This document shows positions 28,066 through 37,219 of a stretch of 64,000 bases of DNA, one piece after another. How positions within the stretch are numbered: the stretch's first letter is position 1; every line of letters starts with the position of its first letter. A program made the position numbers and the translations under genes. Location: contig NZ_OCSR01000002.1 of assembly GCF_900230185.1 (NCBI RefSeq), forward strand, positions 992,001-1,056,000, written 5' to 3'. The stretch is from Burkholderia sp. OK233. Its GTDB lineage: Bacteria > Pseudomonadota > Gammaproteobacteria > Burkholderiales > Burkholderiaceae. The notes beneath the pieces were generated by a model that was not told the origin of the DNA, made no database searches, and saw only the letters and a list, made by a program, of their open reading frames with translations.

Positions 28066-28077
28066 GGCGGCGGGCGC

Positions 28078-28833
28078 ATGGATATTTCGTACGCCTATTT
28101 CTCGTGCACGGGAGACCGCTCGGGCAACCAGGACGTCATCGGTCACGTGGTGGCAGAGGGGCACGCATGCTTCGTGGTTAGCGACGGCATTGCCGGCGAA
28201 CCGGGCGGCGAGGTTGCGGCTCAATGCGCAGTGAATCATATCCTCGCGCACGGCAGCGCGCGCCCGATGACTTCCGCGGCAATCGAGGCTTGCATCAAGG
28301 ACGCGAACGATGCGATTCTGGCCGAACAGGCGCGCGATCCGCGCAACCGGAAGATGGGCGCCACGGTCGTCGCGCTGTTCATCGATCGCGTGGCGCGCAC
28401 TGCGCAATGGGCACACCTCGGCGACAGCCGGCTCTATCACTTCCGGCGTGGCTTGCTGATCCATCGCACGCGCGACCACAGTCTGTTGCAACGTATGGCC
28501 GACGCCGGCCTGCCATTCGACGGAATCAGCCCGAATCTTCTCGATCGCGCACTTGGCGTACACGGTGATATCGCACCGTGCGTCAGCCCGATTCAGCCGC
28601 TACACGACGGCGACGCCTTTCTGCTATGCACGGATGGTCTATGGCACGCAGTGCCCGACGCAAGCATCGAGCAACATCTGCGAATCGTCAACAAGGCGGA
28701 CGACTGGTTGTCCTTGCTCCGACATGCTGTTTCACACCAGCACGCACACGGCGCATCAATGGATAACTACTCAGCACTCGCGGTGTGGGTCGGACGGCCT
28801 GAAGACGTCACCTTGCTGCGGATCAAGGAGTAG
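28078..28833 (+). CDS. pppA: T6SS PP2C-family phosphatase PppA
   Basis: A 251-residue metal-dependent Ser/Thr phosphatase. It has the PP2C motifs: GDRSGNQD at the N-terminus, SDGIAGEPGG with the metal-binding aspartate, MGATVVALFI, AHLGDSRLYHFRRG, LCTDGLWHAV and the terminal DNYSALAVWV. It should reverse phosphorylation by PpkA and so return the T6SS to rest. It begins 12 bases after tagH, so the two are co-transcribed. Confidence 0.94.
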   Translation: MDISYAYFSCTGDRSGNQDVIGHVVAEGHACFVVSDGIAGEPGGEVAAQCAVNHILAHGSARPMTSAAIEACIKDANDAILAEQARDPRNRKMGATVVALFIDRVARTAQWAHLGDSRLYHFRRGLLIHRTRDHSLLQRMADAGLPFDGISPNLLDRALGVHGDIAPCVSPIQPLHDGDAFLLCTDGLWHAVPDASIEQHLRIVNKADDWLSLLRHAVSHQHAHGASMDNYSALAVWVGRPEDVTLLRIKE

Positions 28834-29617
28834 GTCAAGCACGCAGAGTGTGCGGCGGGTGTATTCGACGAGCCAGCACGAGGGACTACGCCCGAACCGC
28901 AATTTTTTTGGGAGTCTTTTTGACACAGTGCGATAGCAGATATCGGAATGGCCCGGACGCCATGTCTGGCGGAAGGCAGCCGACTCCAACAGTTGCCCGC
29001 AAAGCTCCGCCAGGTTTGACTCCCGCTCTGCCTGAACACGGCCTACCCATCATCCTGCCCATACAGCAAAATCAATCGCCTGGACAGGCCAGAAAATGGC
29101 ACGCGGGCGCTTCCGATCCGGTCCTTGCGAACTGGCCTCGAATCCCCACTCGATCATTCCCACTCGATTGTAAATGGCCTGCTGAACCCATGTACTGTCG
29201 GGCCTTCGGCAACTTTTGTGGGCACCGATACCGTCAGGTCACGTTCCTTTCCAAACCGGCCGAAGCGGTCGCTTGCGACTCATCGTTTCCCGCGCGCATC
29301 GAATAGCCGCATCCATGGTAGGTCTAAGACCGTAACCCACGGCGGTCATAGCCGTTTCCCGATAAATAAACAAGATGTTAGATGTACGAATCTTGCAGTC
29401 TTTTCGCGCAAAAATTGAAAAGAGTCAATACAACGTCGCGCAGACCACGAGCGATTAAAGAGGTCACGTTTTCGAGGCAAACGTTGCAAAGTGGATGTAC
29501 TCCGTGCCTCGTGTAGTTAACAAAACGGTAATCCTGGAGTCAGTGCGCCGACAGCCGCAACGACAAGAATGGAGATCGTGGTTCAAGCCACGCATTCCCG
29601 CTAACCGGAGAAAAACC
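28834..29617. other. Spacer after the T6SS cluster
   Basis: About 780 bases with no gene I can support. Open frames run across parts of it, but they show irregular composition and no recognisable domain or ribosome-binding site. A G+T-poor stretch and a TTTTTTTGGGAG run near 28903 follow pppA, without a clear terminator stem. The last 100 bases should hold the promoter of the DUF4148 gene, but I see no convincing consensus. Confidence 0.5.
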
Positions 29618-29905
29618 GTGAAACTGCTTACCGCCTTCGCTGTCACCGTCCTCAGCCTGTCGTTCGGCGCCAATGCTTTTGCCCAGTCGTCCCCTTCGGG
29701 GCTAACGCGCGCCGAAGTGCACGCGCAACTCATACAAGCAGAGGCAGATGGCCTTGTACCGGCGCCCAAAGAAGACTATCCGCCGTCGGCACAGGCCATC
29801 GCGCGTAATCGCGAGATCTATGCAATCCGGCACGGCACCGACAGCACAAAGCTGACGAAGACCACCGGCTCGGCAGACCTTCGTTCAGATTCGGTGTCGA
29901 ACTGA
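29618..29905 (+). CDS. Small secreted DUF4148 protein
   Basis: A 95-residue protein with a clean signal peptide (KLLTAFAVTVLSLSFGANAFA, cleavage after AFA) and a DUF4148 body: GLTRAEVHAQLIQAEADGLVPAPKEDYPPSAQAIARN. The family is abundant in Burkholderiaceae and of unknown function; the mature protein should be periplasmic. I chose a GTG start because GGAG lies seven bases upstream and it gives a proper signal peptide. It faces the porin gene convergently. Confidence 0.9.
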   Translation: MKLLTAFAVTVLSLSFGANAFAQSSPSGLTRAEVHAQLIQAEADGLVPAPKEDYPPSAQAIARNREIYAIRHGTDSTKLTKTTGSADLRSDSVSN

Positions 29906-29930
29906 TCCAGCGACGCAATGCGTTGCGCCA

Positions 29931-29959
29931 GGTTATCGGGCACACCCTGCCCGATAACC
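29931..29959. terminator. Perfect 12-bp hairpin between convergent genes
   Basis: GGTTATCGGGCA, a five-base loop, then TGCCCGATAACC. It lies between the DUF4148 gene and the porin gene, which converge here. There is no strong T-run on either side, so it may act as a weak bidirectional terminator or an mRNA 3'-end stabiliser. Confidence 0.6.
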
Positions 29960-29974
29960 GTAAAGCACGAGTGC

Positions 29975-31129
29975 TTAGAACATGGGCCGAATGCCAACGC
30001 GCGCGAGGAACTGATTGGCACTCGACGACGGAGCATCTGCGCCTGTTATAAACGCGGTATTCAACGGCGCCGACACAGCGCCGCCACCCGATGCATGCTG
30101 GTACAAGCCCTGAACGTAGACGTCGGTACGTCCTGATAGGTTGTAGTCCGCCATCAACCCGAACTGCTGGTATTTTGGCTTTGAGCTGCCCGCACTGCTG
30201 CTGAAATGGGCAATCGTGTAGTTGTACATTGCACCTAAATAGGCAGCCTTCGTGAATTGATACTTGGCGTTGAGTTCGAAATTGTCGAACTTAAGGCTGC
30301 TCGCAGTGTTCGTGAAGTTGCCAACGTATACCGAACCAGTCGCGTCATTCAGATTCGTATGGCTATACACAAGGCCAAGCACCGTCGGTCCGATCGTGTA
30401 GTTGATGCCCGCGCCCCAGACTTGCTCGCGGCCGGCGAAAAAGTCGGTGTCGTCGCCCGTGAGCGAACCGCCTGTCGTGCCGCCCGGATTGTTGATCTGC
30501 ATATAGGCCGCAGCCACCGTCACCGCACTACCCACGTATTGCGCGCCGAGGCTGTAAGACCGATTGTTCGCGAAGCCACCTGCCTGGTTGCTGAAGCCAT
30601 ACAGACCGCCGAACGTAAGGCCGCCGTACGCCTTGCTCGTATACTTCACGCTGTTGTTCAAGCGGAACGAATTGTCGGTGTTGTCGTTATCGTACGGATG
30701 CGACATCAGGTAACCGGCCCAGTTGCCGTTTGCCGTGAGCGGTGCGAGAAAGTCGACGACAGAATCATACTGGCGCCCCATCGTCAGCGTGCCAAATTGC
30801 GCCGAGCTTAAGCCGACGTAGGCCTGACGTCCGAACATCCGCCCACCTTGCCCGAGCCTGCCCGAGTTGACATCGAACCCGTTTTCCAACTGGAAGATGG
30901 CCTTGGTGCCGTCGCCCAGGTCCTCAGAACCCTTCACGCCCCAGCGGCTACCTTGCGCAAAACCACTTTCCATCTGTATGTTCGAATGGCCGCCGGTATT
31001 GCTGGTGTAATTCAGGCCTTCGTCGATCAGACCGTACAACGTCACGCTGCTTTGCGCCATCGCACTGATTGGGGCAAACGACCAGCCAAGCGCCGCATTC
31101 GCAACTGCGGCAATCAGGAGTTTTTTCAT
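29975..31129 (-). CDS. Outer-membrane porin (Gram-negative porin family)
   Basis: A 384-residue trimeric-type porin of the beta-proteobacterial family. It has a signal peptide (KKLLIAAVANAALGWSFAPISAMA), the typical first strand SSVTLYGLIDEGLNYTSN, GSRWGVKGSEDLGDGTKAIFQLENGF and FGRQAYVGLSSAQFGTLTMGRQYD, and ends in the aromatic residue phenylalanine needed for outer-membrane insertion. It probably passes small hydrophilic solutes. The ATG has AGGA upstream. It lies about 100 bases downstream of a LysR gene on the same strand, so it may be controlled by it; this is inference from position only. Confidence 0.95.
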   Translation of the reverse strand: MKKLLIAAVANAALGWSFAPISAMAQSSVTLYGLIDEGLNYTSNTGGHSNIQMESGFAQGSRWGVKGSEDLGDGTKAIFQLENGFDVNSGRLGQGGRMFGRQAYVGLSSAQFGTLTMGRQYDSVVDFLAPLTANGNWAGYLMSHPYDNDNTDNSFRLNNSVKYTSKAYGGLTFGGLYGFSNQAGGFANNRSYSLGAQYVGSAVTVAAAYMQINNPGGTTGGSLTGDDTDFFAGREQVWGAGINYTIGPTVLGLVYSHTNLNDATGSVYVGNFTNTASSLKFDNFELNAKYQFTKAAYLGAMYNYTIAHFSSSAGSSKPKYQQFGLMADYNLSGRTDVYVQGLYQHASGGGAVSAPLNTAFITGADAPSSSANQFLARVGIRPMF

Positions 31130-31230
31130 GAATGTGGATCCTTTGGGGTGAGAACATCGCGTCGGTGCGTCGCTCGCGCTAATTACGCTGCATGGAAGCA
31201 CTGCCGACGTCAGGTGTCGCACTTTAGGAC

Positions 31231-32214
31231 CTACAAAATCCTGCTGCGCAGCAATTCAGTATTGCTCGATCGCTGTTGTACTGGGCCGACGCGCGCCTCG
31301 TTTTGTCCCTTGCTTTCCGGCTGTTTCTGACGATAACGTTCCACGACGAAATCGACGAAACCGCGCAAAGCAACCGCCATGTACGGTTGCCCTGAATACA
31401 GCAGCCACACCGTACGTTCGTCTTCGCAAAGCGTCGCGTCCTCCAGCAACGCACGCAAGCTGCCGTCGGCCAGTTCGTGCCGCACGAACGAACGTGATAA
31501 GCGCGCGATGCCGAGTCCCGCCTGCACCGCCCGCTTGACGACCTGAGGACTTTGCATGTTCATGATCGGCTGCACGACGACGCGTTGTGTGCCGTGAGCA
31601 TCGCGAAACTCCCAGTAACGGCTTGGCGCATCCGACGCAACGAGCACGTCGTGCGACACCAGATCGCCCGGTGTGCTCGGCGCCGGGCGACGCGCCAGAT
31701 AGTCCGGACTGGCAACAATCACGTCGCGTGTTTGCGCGAGCGGCCGGCACACCAGCGATGAATCACGCAAGCGACGTTCCGCACTGAAACGGATATCGAA
31801 CTCGCTGGTCGTGACGTCGCTCATATTGTCGAACACGGTCAGCTCAAAACTAATGCGGGGTTGCTGGGCCCGATAAGCGGCTAGCACGTCCGGCAGATCC
31901 GTGGTCGCATACAGCGACGACGCCGCGATCCGCAACGAACCGGCCGGCTGTCCCACCGCGGAGGCAATACATTCGTCCATGTCATCGAGCTGCCTGAGCA
32001 AGTCTATGCAGCGCTTCCAATACAGTTCGCCCGTCCCCGTCAACGACACGCGCCGCGTGGTCCGGCTGACCAGCCGAACGCCCAAGTGTTCTTCCAACGT
32101 CGCGACACCGCGCGTGACCACCGAACCGGAAATGCCCAATTGTTTGGCGGCTTCCGCGAAATTCAGACACTCCGCGACTTTGGCGAAGATGCGTATTGAA
32201 GCCAACTGGTTCAT
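31231..32214 (-). CDS. LysR-family transcriptional regulator
   Basis: A 327-residue regulator. Residues 1-60 hold the winged helix-turn-helix (LASIRIFAKVAECLNFAEAAKQLGISGSVVTRGVATLEEHLG), followed by the linker RRVSLTGTGELYWKRC and a substrate-binding domain (GSLRIAASSLYATTDLPDVLAAYRAQQPRISFELTV). I chose MNQLASIRIF as the start, 41 codons inside the longest frame, because this is where the family begins. The C-terminal 35 residues are an extra hydrophilic tail. Its effector and targets cannot be told from sequence; the porin downstream is one candidate. Confidence 0.93.
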   Translation of the reverse strand: MNQLASIRIFAKVAECLNFAEAAKQLGISGSVVTRGVATLEEHLGVRLVSRTTRRVSLTGTGELYWKRCIDLLRQLDDMDECIASAVGQPAGSLRIAASSLYATTDLPDVLAAYRAQQPRISFELTVFDNMSDVTTSEFDIRFSAERRLRDSSLVCRPLAQTRDVIVASPDYLARRPAPSTPGDLVSHDVLVASDAPSRYWEFRDAHGTQRVVVQPIMNMQSPQVVKRAVQAGLGIARLSRSFVRHELADGSLRALLEDATLCEDERTVWLLYSGQPYMAVALRGFVDFVVERYRQKQPESKGQNEARVGPVQQRSSNTELLRSRIL

Positions 32215-33141
32215 TGTGTTCTCCGGCGCACACCGGATGACAGGCTTTGGGCGCAATACGACTGTGTGGGGGGGCGAGAAACCATAGAGGGCACTCCATC
32301 TGCTGGATGTCGAGCTCCACGCGGGCTGGAACCGCATCGCTACGATGCTTGCCTGACCGTGGGAGGTTAGTTCTCAGCATAGCGGCCACTTCGTTACCCT
32401 AAGCCGTCCGGCAGATTACAGGACTGTTATTTTCATGGCTTGGATTTATTTAACGTGCCCTTAAGATTTAAAGAGGAATCGAATACGGCCCGCCTATCTT
32501 TTTCTGTAGAGGAACTCGATTGCCTTCCGGAAAATTAACCAAATAGCTTCCGTTCTGGGCGAATTCGGCGATCAAAACCGAAGTCTTTCGCCGTGTCTGT
32601 TACTCAAATAACTTCCGATATTGACAGTTTTCAACCATAAAACTTCCGTCGTCGTAGAGGGTCACCGACCGAGGTAGCGGCCGGCAGCCGGAGGCTTCTG
32701 TGAGCTGTCCCGCTCAATACCGTCCAAGCCAAGCGTCTCGAAGTCGGCCGTCGCCGATATTCAGATAACGGCGTTGGTGGGGCGGCGACGGGGTGCTTTC
32801 CGGACGTTCGCCCGTCGGCAGCCCCGAATGTCAAGTTTCACCGCAAGCGGATGCGCACTTTCGACCCAGCCCCATCGTTCCTTCGGCGGCGCTTGCTGCG
32901 CCTCAACGCTGCTTATCCTTTTGCCGTCGGCCTCAACACATTTCCACCCAAGCAAAGAAGGTGAAGACGATGGAAATCAGAGTTCCAGCTATAAAAATAC
33001 TCTTTGAGCTAATCACCTTGAGCGAATCTACCAGGCCCGAAGTTCGGAAACAACTCCCGATAAAAAGTCAACTTACATAAATATAAATACCAGACACCCA
33101 GGCCACCGCCATACGAGATATCGATGTGCATAGACATAACA
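32215..33141. other. Spacer with short direct repeats
   Basis: About 930 bases with no gene I can support. Near 32541, 32606 and 32637 the sequence AAAT(A/G)(A/G)CTTCCG or a close variant occurs three times on the plus strand, which may be a regulator-binding repeat. The rest contains short overlapping open frames on both strands with no family resemblance. Base composition falls toward AT around 32430-32640. Confidence 0.45.
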
Positions 33142-33609
33142 TTAGTTCACTAGCGCAACTTCCCGCATGATTTGTCTGAACCAAAGCAGCGCCGGATCGC
33201 GCTCCTGAAACTTGTTGTACTGAACGACGTCGACAAGCCTGGGAATGGGATATGGGCAAGGATGCAACCGAAGTGACGGTGAGTCGCGCTGTAGCATCAA
33301 GGCAAGACGGGTCTGCAATGTAGCAATCCGCCGAGTTCCAATCAGGAAATGCGGGACAACTCGAAACGTCTCCGCAGTTACCTCCGCTCGACAGACATAT
33401 CCCAACGCGGCTGCAGCGCGGCTGTCAGATGTGACAATTGCGCCTCCAGCCCACTCCATGATCACGTGACCCAGCCCGAAATACCGGGCCAATGTAAGGA
33501 CATCTCCAATCCAGTCGTTTTTCGCCCATGCCAGGCATGATCACGAATCCTCGAATATGGGTTCGGCGGGGAAAGCCGGCCCGGCGCGGAAGTCGGGTGT
33601 AATTTCGCT
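33142..33609 (-). pseudogene. Remnant of a second LysR regulator (C-terminal domain)
   Basis: Only the distal half of the effector-binding domain is left. Read from 33609 down, the codons give DFRAGPAFPAEPIFEDS, then an in-frame TGA at 33541-33543, then SCLAWAKNDWIGDVLTLARYFGLGHV and on through VVPHFLIGTRRIATLQTRLAL and PCPYPIPRLVDVVQYNKFQERDP. Both sides of the stop align in the same frame with the PLFED..VCVAW..N...G..LTLEQYLALGHV region of NodD-like LysR proteins, so the stop is a true nonsense change. No DNA-binding domain is found upstream. The piece is the decayed end of a gene, not a functional regulator. Confidence 0.8.
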
Positions 33610-34192
33610 CTGGCTGTTTCAGACATTCCATTCGGGATATGCGGTTGCGGCCTTCCTGGCATTGATGCTGATCGCATCGAAGGCTACAACCTCGGGCTTA
33701 GGACCGGCCTGATTTGGCACTCGCAATCTGTCATACCTTGCATGTTTCCGTTGATGGACCCGGATGTTTACCCCTGAGGAGGGAGCATTTGGCCCCCTCT
33801 CGTCAGGACGAGCCTGCTTTCATGTGCTGTTCAGTCAACATGTTGACCAAATCCGCCGCTTGCGTCCGCCACATGTTCCGATCGAATAAGCTCCGCTTCG
33901 GTCTTTCGAGGGGGCTTCTCTGAGGCAACCCCACCCCTCGATCTTTTAGCCTGCCGCTCCCTTGGACGGCAGGTTCTTTTTCGTGGACATCTTCTATACC
34001 CGGCGGTATGGATGACGTCGGGAACTACTCGTGTGGAGGTACGCGAAACACCGGAGATACTGTCGCTCTGGAAGCGAGATGGTCAGATCGGCACGCGCTC
34101 TGGTTCGTCAACGATTGCGACTGCCGTCCATGGCCATGGCCGAAAGACGATCAGTTTCAGCGGGAGAATCGCACGACGCTTTCGAGGAAAGC
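33610..34192. other. Spacer holding a tandem terminator
   Basis: A gene-poor stretch of about 580 bases. A 69-codon frame (33714-33923) ends inside the tandem hairpin at 33906 and shows no recognisable features; I do not call it a gene, though a short peptide or an RNA ending at the hairpins is possible. No promoter is evident. Confidence 0.4.
33906..33981 (+). terminator. Tandem-hairpin terminator, copy 1
   Basis: Two stems in series. TCGAGGGG (33906-33913) pairs with CCCCTCGA (33934-33941), followed by TCTTTT; then CCTGCCG (33950-33956) pairs with CGGCAGG (33967-33973), followed by TTCTTTTT. Both look like rho-independent terminators reading on the plus strand. A near copy lies at 41591-41669. 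No obvious gene ends just upstream, which leaves room for a small RNA. Confidence 0.7.
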
Positions 34193-34390
34193 ATGCAGCT
34201 ACCGAACGTAGACAATTTCATCAAAGACCGGAAGCACGGCGTCACATACAACATTTGCGCCTATCGCAAACTTTCAAGTCAAGAAATGACGCGCGCAATG
34301 CAAGTCTTCATTCAGCAACAGGGTGAGCATCAACCCAAACCAGGAACAGTCGTCAAGATCTTTTCCCTGGTTGGTCTTGGTGACCACTAG
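34193..34390 (+). CDS. Small hypothetical protein
   Basis: A 65-residue soluble protein of a kind I do not recognise (starts MQLPNVDNFIKDRKHGVTYN and ends KIFSLVGLGDH). I chose the ATG with GAGG six bases upstream, inside a longer open frame whose upstream part looks non-coding. Codon use is regular and the composition protein-like, with a mix of charged and hydrophobic residues. Nothing in its neighbours suggests a role. Confidence 0.5.
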   Translation: MQLPNVDNFIKDRKHGVTYNICAYRKLSSQEMTRAMQVFIQQQGEHQPKPGTVVKIFSLVGLGDH

Positions 34391-34509
34391 TCGTCGTGAA
34401 GCTTCAGACGCCAATCGACGGACGTCCGATACGTCCGCAATCGCGCCACGCGTCCCATTGTGCCGCGAGCTGTGGAGATGCCTCGCCTGAACCGTGTCGA
34501 CAACGACGT

Positions 34510-34695
34510 CTAATCGAACATTGACAGCAGATCGACGATGTTCGTGTTAGGCAATCGCTTGGCAAGCATGTCCCAGAAGATCACATCGCGCATCGCGCTG
34601 GCATCTTCGGCCGTCTTCCACTCACGCGCACCGACGATAGAATCGGCCGTTTCACGAGCCGCGGATACGATTGTCTGAATGTCTTGTTTGTGCAT
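34510..34695 (-). CDS. Small hypothetical protein
   Basis: A 61-residue, mostly helical, acidic protein (MHKQDIQTIVSAARETADSI at the start). It has no signal peptide or membrane segment and no family I know. The ATG has a GGG run upstream; a TTG start eight codons earlier is possible. It is convergent with the small gene at 34193. Coding status rests on composition alone. Confidence 0.4.
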   Translation of the reverse strand: MHKQDIQTIVSAARETADSIVGAREWKTAEDASAMRDVIFWDMLAKRLPNTNIVDLLSMFD

Positions 34696-34719
34696 GAACC
34701 CGTTAACGGTCGCGTGCAA

Positions 34720-35781
34720 AGCTTATTTAGCCTCATACGCAATCGTTTGCTAAAAAAATTCTATCCACCACTCCCCCCGCCTGCAACGATACTAGTGCGT
34801 TGAACGAGCAGAACATAGCGCGTCACATGGCACAAGCGTTCCCCGTGCGCAAGGAGGCGGGAAACGCCTTCTTTGAAAATCCGGGCGAATCGTAAGCGAA
34901 CACCTGCTGAACGGCAGCAGACCGTATACGCCCAAAAGCCACCATTCGGCGGTTGGCGCGGCTCCAGAGTATTGAGCAATCTGCAAGACGATCGGCACGT
35001 TCAAAGCCTGCGCCCCGAACGACGCTGAGTCCCACGAATCCTGATCGTTGGATTTCGGCGTGACGCGAAAGTCGAGCCGGCCCGCAAGATATCGCATTGA
35101 GTTAACGTGCAGATGGCCGTATCCCAGGACGTATCGTGATGCAGTGCCTTCGAAACCGGCACAAGGCCGATGCCCTACGGCCCAGGCGGGCAACGATACG
35201 CGTGGACGCGTACTTGCAAGCGCATATCCTGAGCGGCCGAGCGAAATTTTACCTCTTCCGGTGCGTTGCACCGCTTTGCGGCGGTTATCGGAAAACTTCT
35301 GTCCGAGAAGACCAAGCCGTTGGACGTCGCCCCACGAACGACCTGAGGCACCTACTTTGCCGGCGGTGGCGCTTTGTGAAAGCGTGCGACGCGGCGTAGC
35401 GAATGCACCAGGTTGGGTTGACATAGCCCCAAACTGTATTACTTACGAGATATTTCGCTTGTAGTCGTCAATTCGCCGATATTGACAAATAATTATTCGT
35501 CACCGCATATAAATATAAAAAATATGCGCTATACATTCTGTCTCAATTTTTTTTGAAATATCCACTGGTCATTCGAAATCTTGCCAGTGCGCGGGGTAGA
35601 ATCATAAGCCCTGCAAGGCTGCCCGCTATCTCGCTGCTCAGTGTCCTTAACAGCCAATGTGTTGGCTAATTCGGCCATTAAATACCGACAAGAGAATCAT
35701 ATGTATAGCATGCTCATATAAGAAAAAGACAGAGTCTTGGAGAGAAGACTTTGCAGACCACACATTTCCGGGGAAAACAAA
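34720..35781. other. Long spacer before the AraC-type regulator
   Basis: About 1060 bases. Open frames exist on both strands between 34790 and 35470, the largest of 210 codons on the minus strand, but they overlap each other, have mixed composition and match no family; they may be relics of a decayed gene. From 35450 to 35720 the DNA is AT-rich and probably carries the promoter of the regulator that follows. Confidence 0.4.
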
Positions 35782-36765
35782 ATGGATTTGGTACATACTC
35801 TGCCGCGCAGCGCGCGGCAAAGTGCCGTGCCGATGCAAACGAACACGCTGACTCGCATCGACATCGCACTGTTCAATGGGTTTGCACTGCCTACGGTCGC
35901 AGCAATCATCGAGATCTTCCAGAAGGCAAACGCGCTCGTCGCCGCACAGCGATCAGGCCGTGTACGCTACGACGTCTCGCTGCTTTCCGCCGCGGGTGGG
36001 CGCATCGCCAGTTCGTCATCGGTATTTGTCTGGACCGACGACGTCCAGTCGCACCGAGGCACGAATGAGACACATCTGTTGTTCATTGCCGGCGGTGCGG
36101 GCGTACAGCAGGCATGCCGCGACGAGCGGCTGAGCAACTGGCTGCGCCGCAGGCATCCGTTCAGCGAGATCGTGCATCCGATCGCGGAAGGCCAGTTGCT
36201 GCTGCAAGCAGCCGGGCTGCCCAGTCGCTACTGCCCGCTTCCCTATGGCGGTAACGAAGCGCACGGTCTTCATCCAGCGCGGTCGCTGACGGAAGCGCCG
36301 GGCGCCGTATCCACGGCGTTACGCATCGTCGAAGAGGATCTCGGGGCCGATTTGGCGCAGCAGGTTGCAGAGTCGATCGCGCCGCAACCCAATGCACCGT
36401 TCACCTCGTCGGTCACGCTTGGCGCGGCGCCGCAAATCAGCGAGAAGATCCTGGCGTCGGCGCGCTGGCTGGAAGCGAACGTCGATCGTCCCATCTCGAT
36501 CGACGATGCTGCGCAGGTCGCGGCGATGAGCGAGCGCAACTTCCTGCGCCGCTTCAAGAGCGAGATCGGCATGACACCCTCCGACTATCTACTTCGCGCA
36601 CGATTAAACATGAGTTGTCGGATGCTCATTGAATCGCGTTTGCCAGTCGACAAGATCGCTCGCCGCTGTGGTATCAGCAGCGGCGGGCAGTTGTCGAAAC
36701 TCTTCAGAAAATATCTGGCGACGACACCGACGGACTATCGGTTGCGCAACGAAGTGGCACTGTAG
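35782..36765 (+). CDS. GlxA-type AraC-family transcriptional regulator
   Basis: A 327-residue regulator. The N-terminal two thirds resemble the DJ-1/PfpI amidase-like domain (RIDIALFNGFALPTVAAIIEIFQKAN, HLLFIAGGAGVQQACRDERLSNWLRR), without a cysteine at the usual nucleophile elbow, so it is probably a sensor and not an enzyme. The C-terminal 100 residues form the AraC double helix-turn-helix: SIDDAAQVAAMSERNFLRRFKSEIGMTPSDYLLRARL and KIARRCGISSGGQLSKLFRKYLATTPTDYR. I chose the ATG after GGGGAAAACAAA. Its targets are unknown; the polysaccharide genes downstream are candidates by position only. Confidence 0.92.
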   Translation: MDLVHTLPRSARQSAVPMQTNTLTRIDIALFNGFALPTVAAIIEIFQKANALVAAQRSGRVRYDVSLLSAAGGRIASSSSVFVWTDDVQSHRGTNETHLLFIAGGAGVQQACRDERLSNWLRRRHPFSEIVHPIAEGQLLLQAAGLPSRYCPLPYGGNEAHGLHPARSLTEAPGAVSTALRIVEEDLGADLAQQVAESIAPQPNAPFTSSVTLGAAPQISEKILASARWLEANVDRPISIDDAAQVAAMSERNFLRRFKSEIGMTPSDYLLRARLNMSCRMLIESRLPVDKIARRCGISSGGQLSKLFRKYLATTPTDYRLRNEVAL

Positions 36766-37219
36766 AAGTGCCTCAAGCACAGGTGCCGGATCAACGGCAC
36801 GAGCCCAATCCGGGGAGCACCCCGGCAGTCCCTACTCCAGGCGGGCATCACAGATTGCCCTCCCCAATTACCACCCGTGACAGTCTGCCGAGACGGATAA
36901 GTCCCTTCGCAGTCGCGTTGCCAGTCAAAGCAGACACGGCCAACACGACCGCGGATCTTGAAAAGCAGAGCCGCACATGGATAGCGCCCGCCCGTTTTAC
37001 GGAACGTAGTGCTTGACTATATCGGCCAATATTATGGCTCATTCAGCCGTACTCTCATTGCCCGGGGACGGTTTCGGTAACATCAAAACCGGTCAACTCG
37101 GTCCTCAATTCAGAAGACCGATTGTCCTGAGCGACCGGCATTCGATGGCAACATTCGAATGGCCGGCTTTCAATTTCATATAGTTCTGGTAGTTTAACGT
37201 TCCAGGTGAACGGGAAGTT
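36766..37219. other. Spacer without visible features
   Basis: About 450 bases between the AraC-type regulator and a small membrane protein. I see no terminator with a T-run, no repeats and no credible gene. The last 60 bases are AT-rich and may include a promoter. Confidence 0.4.

Noticed and set aside
28848..29306. A 152-codon plus-strand frame after pppA.
   Set aside because: Cysteine-, proline- and arginine-rich in a way typical of non-coding sequence; no start context.
34792..35424. A 210-codon minus-strand frame and an overlapping 138-codon plus-strand frame.
   Set aside because: Both have irregular composition, no ribosome-binding site and no family resemblance; at best relics.
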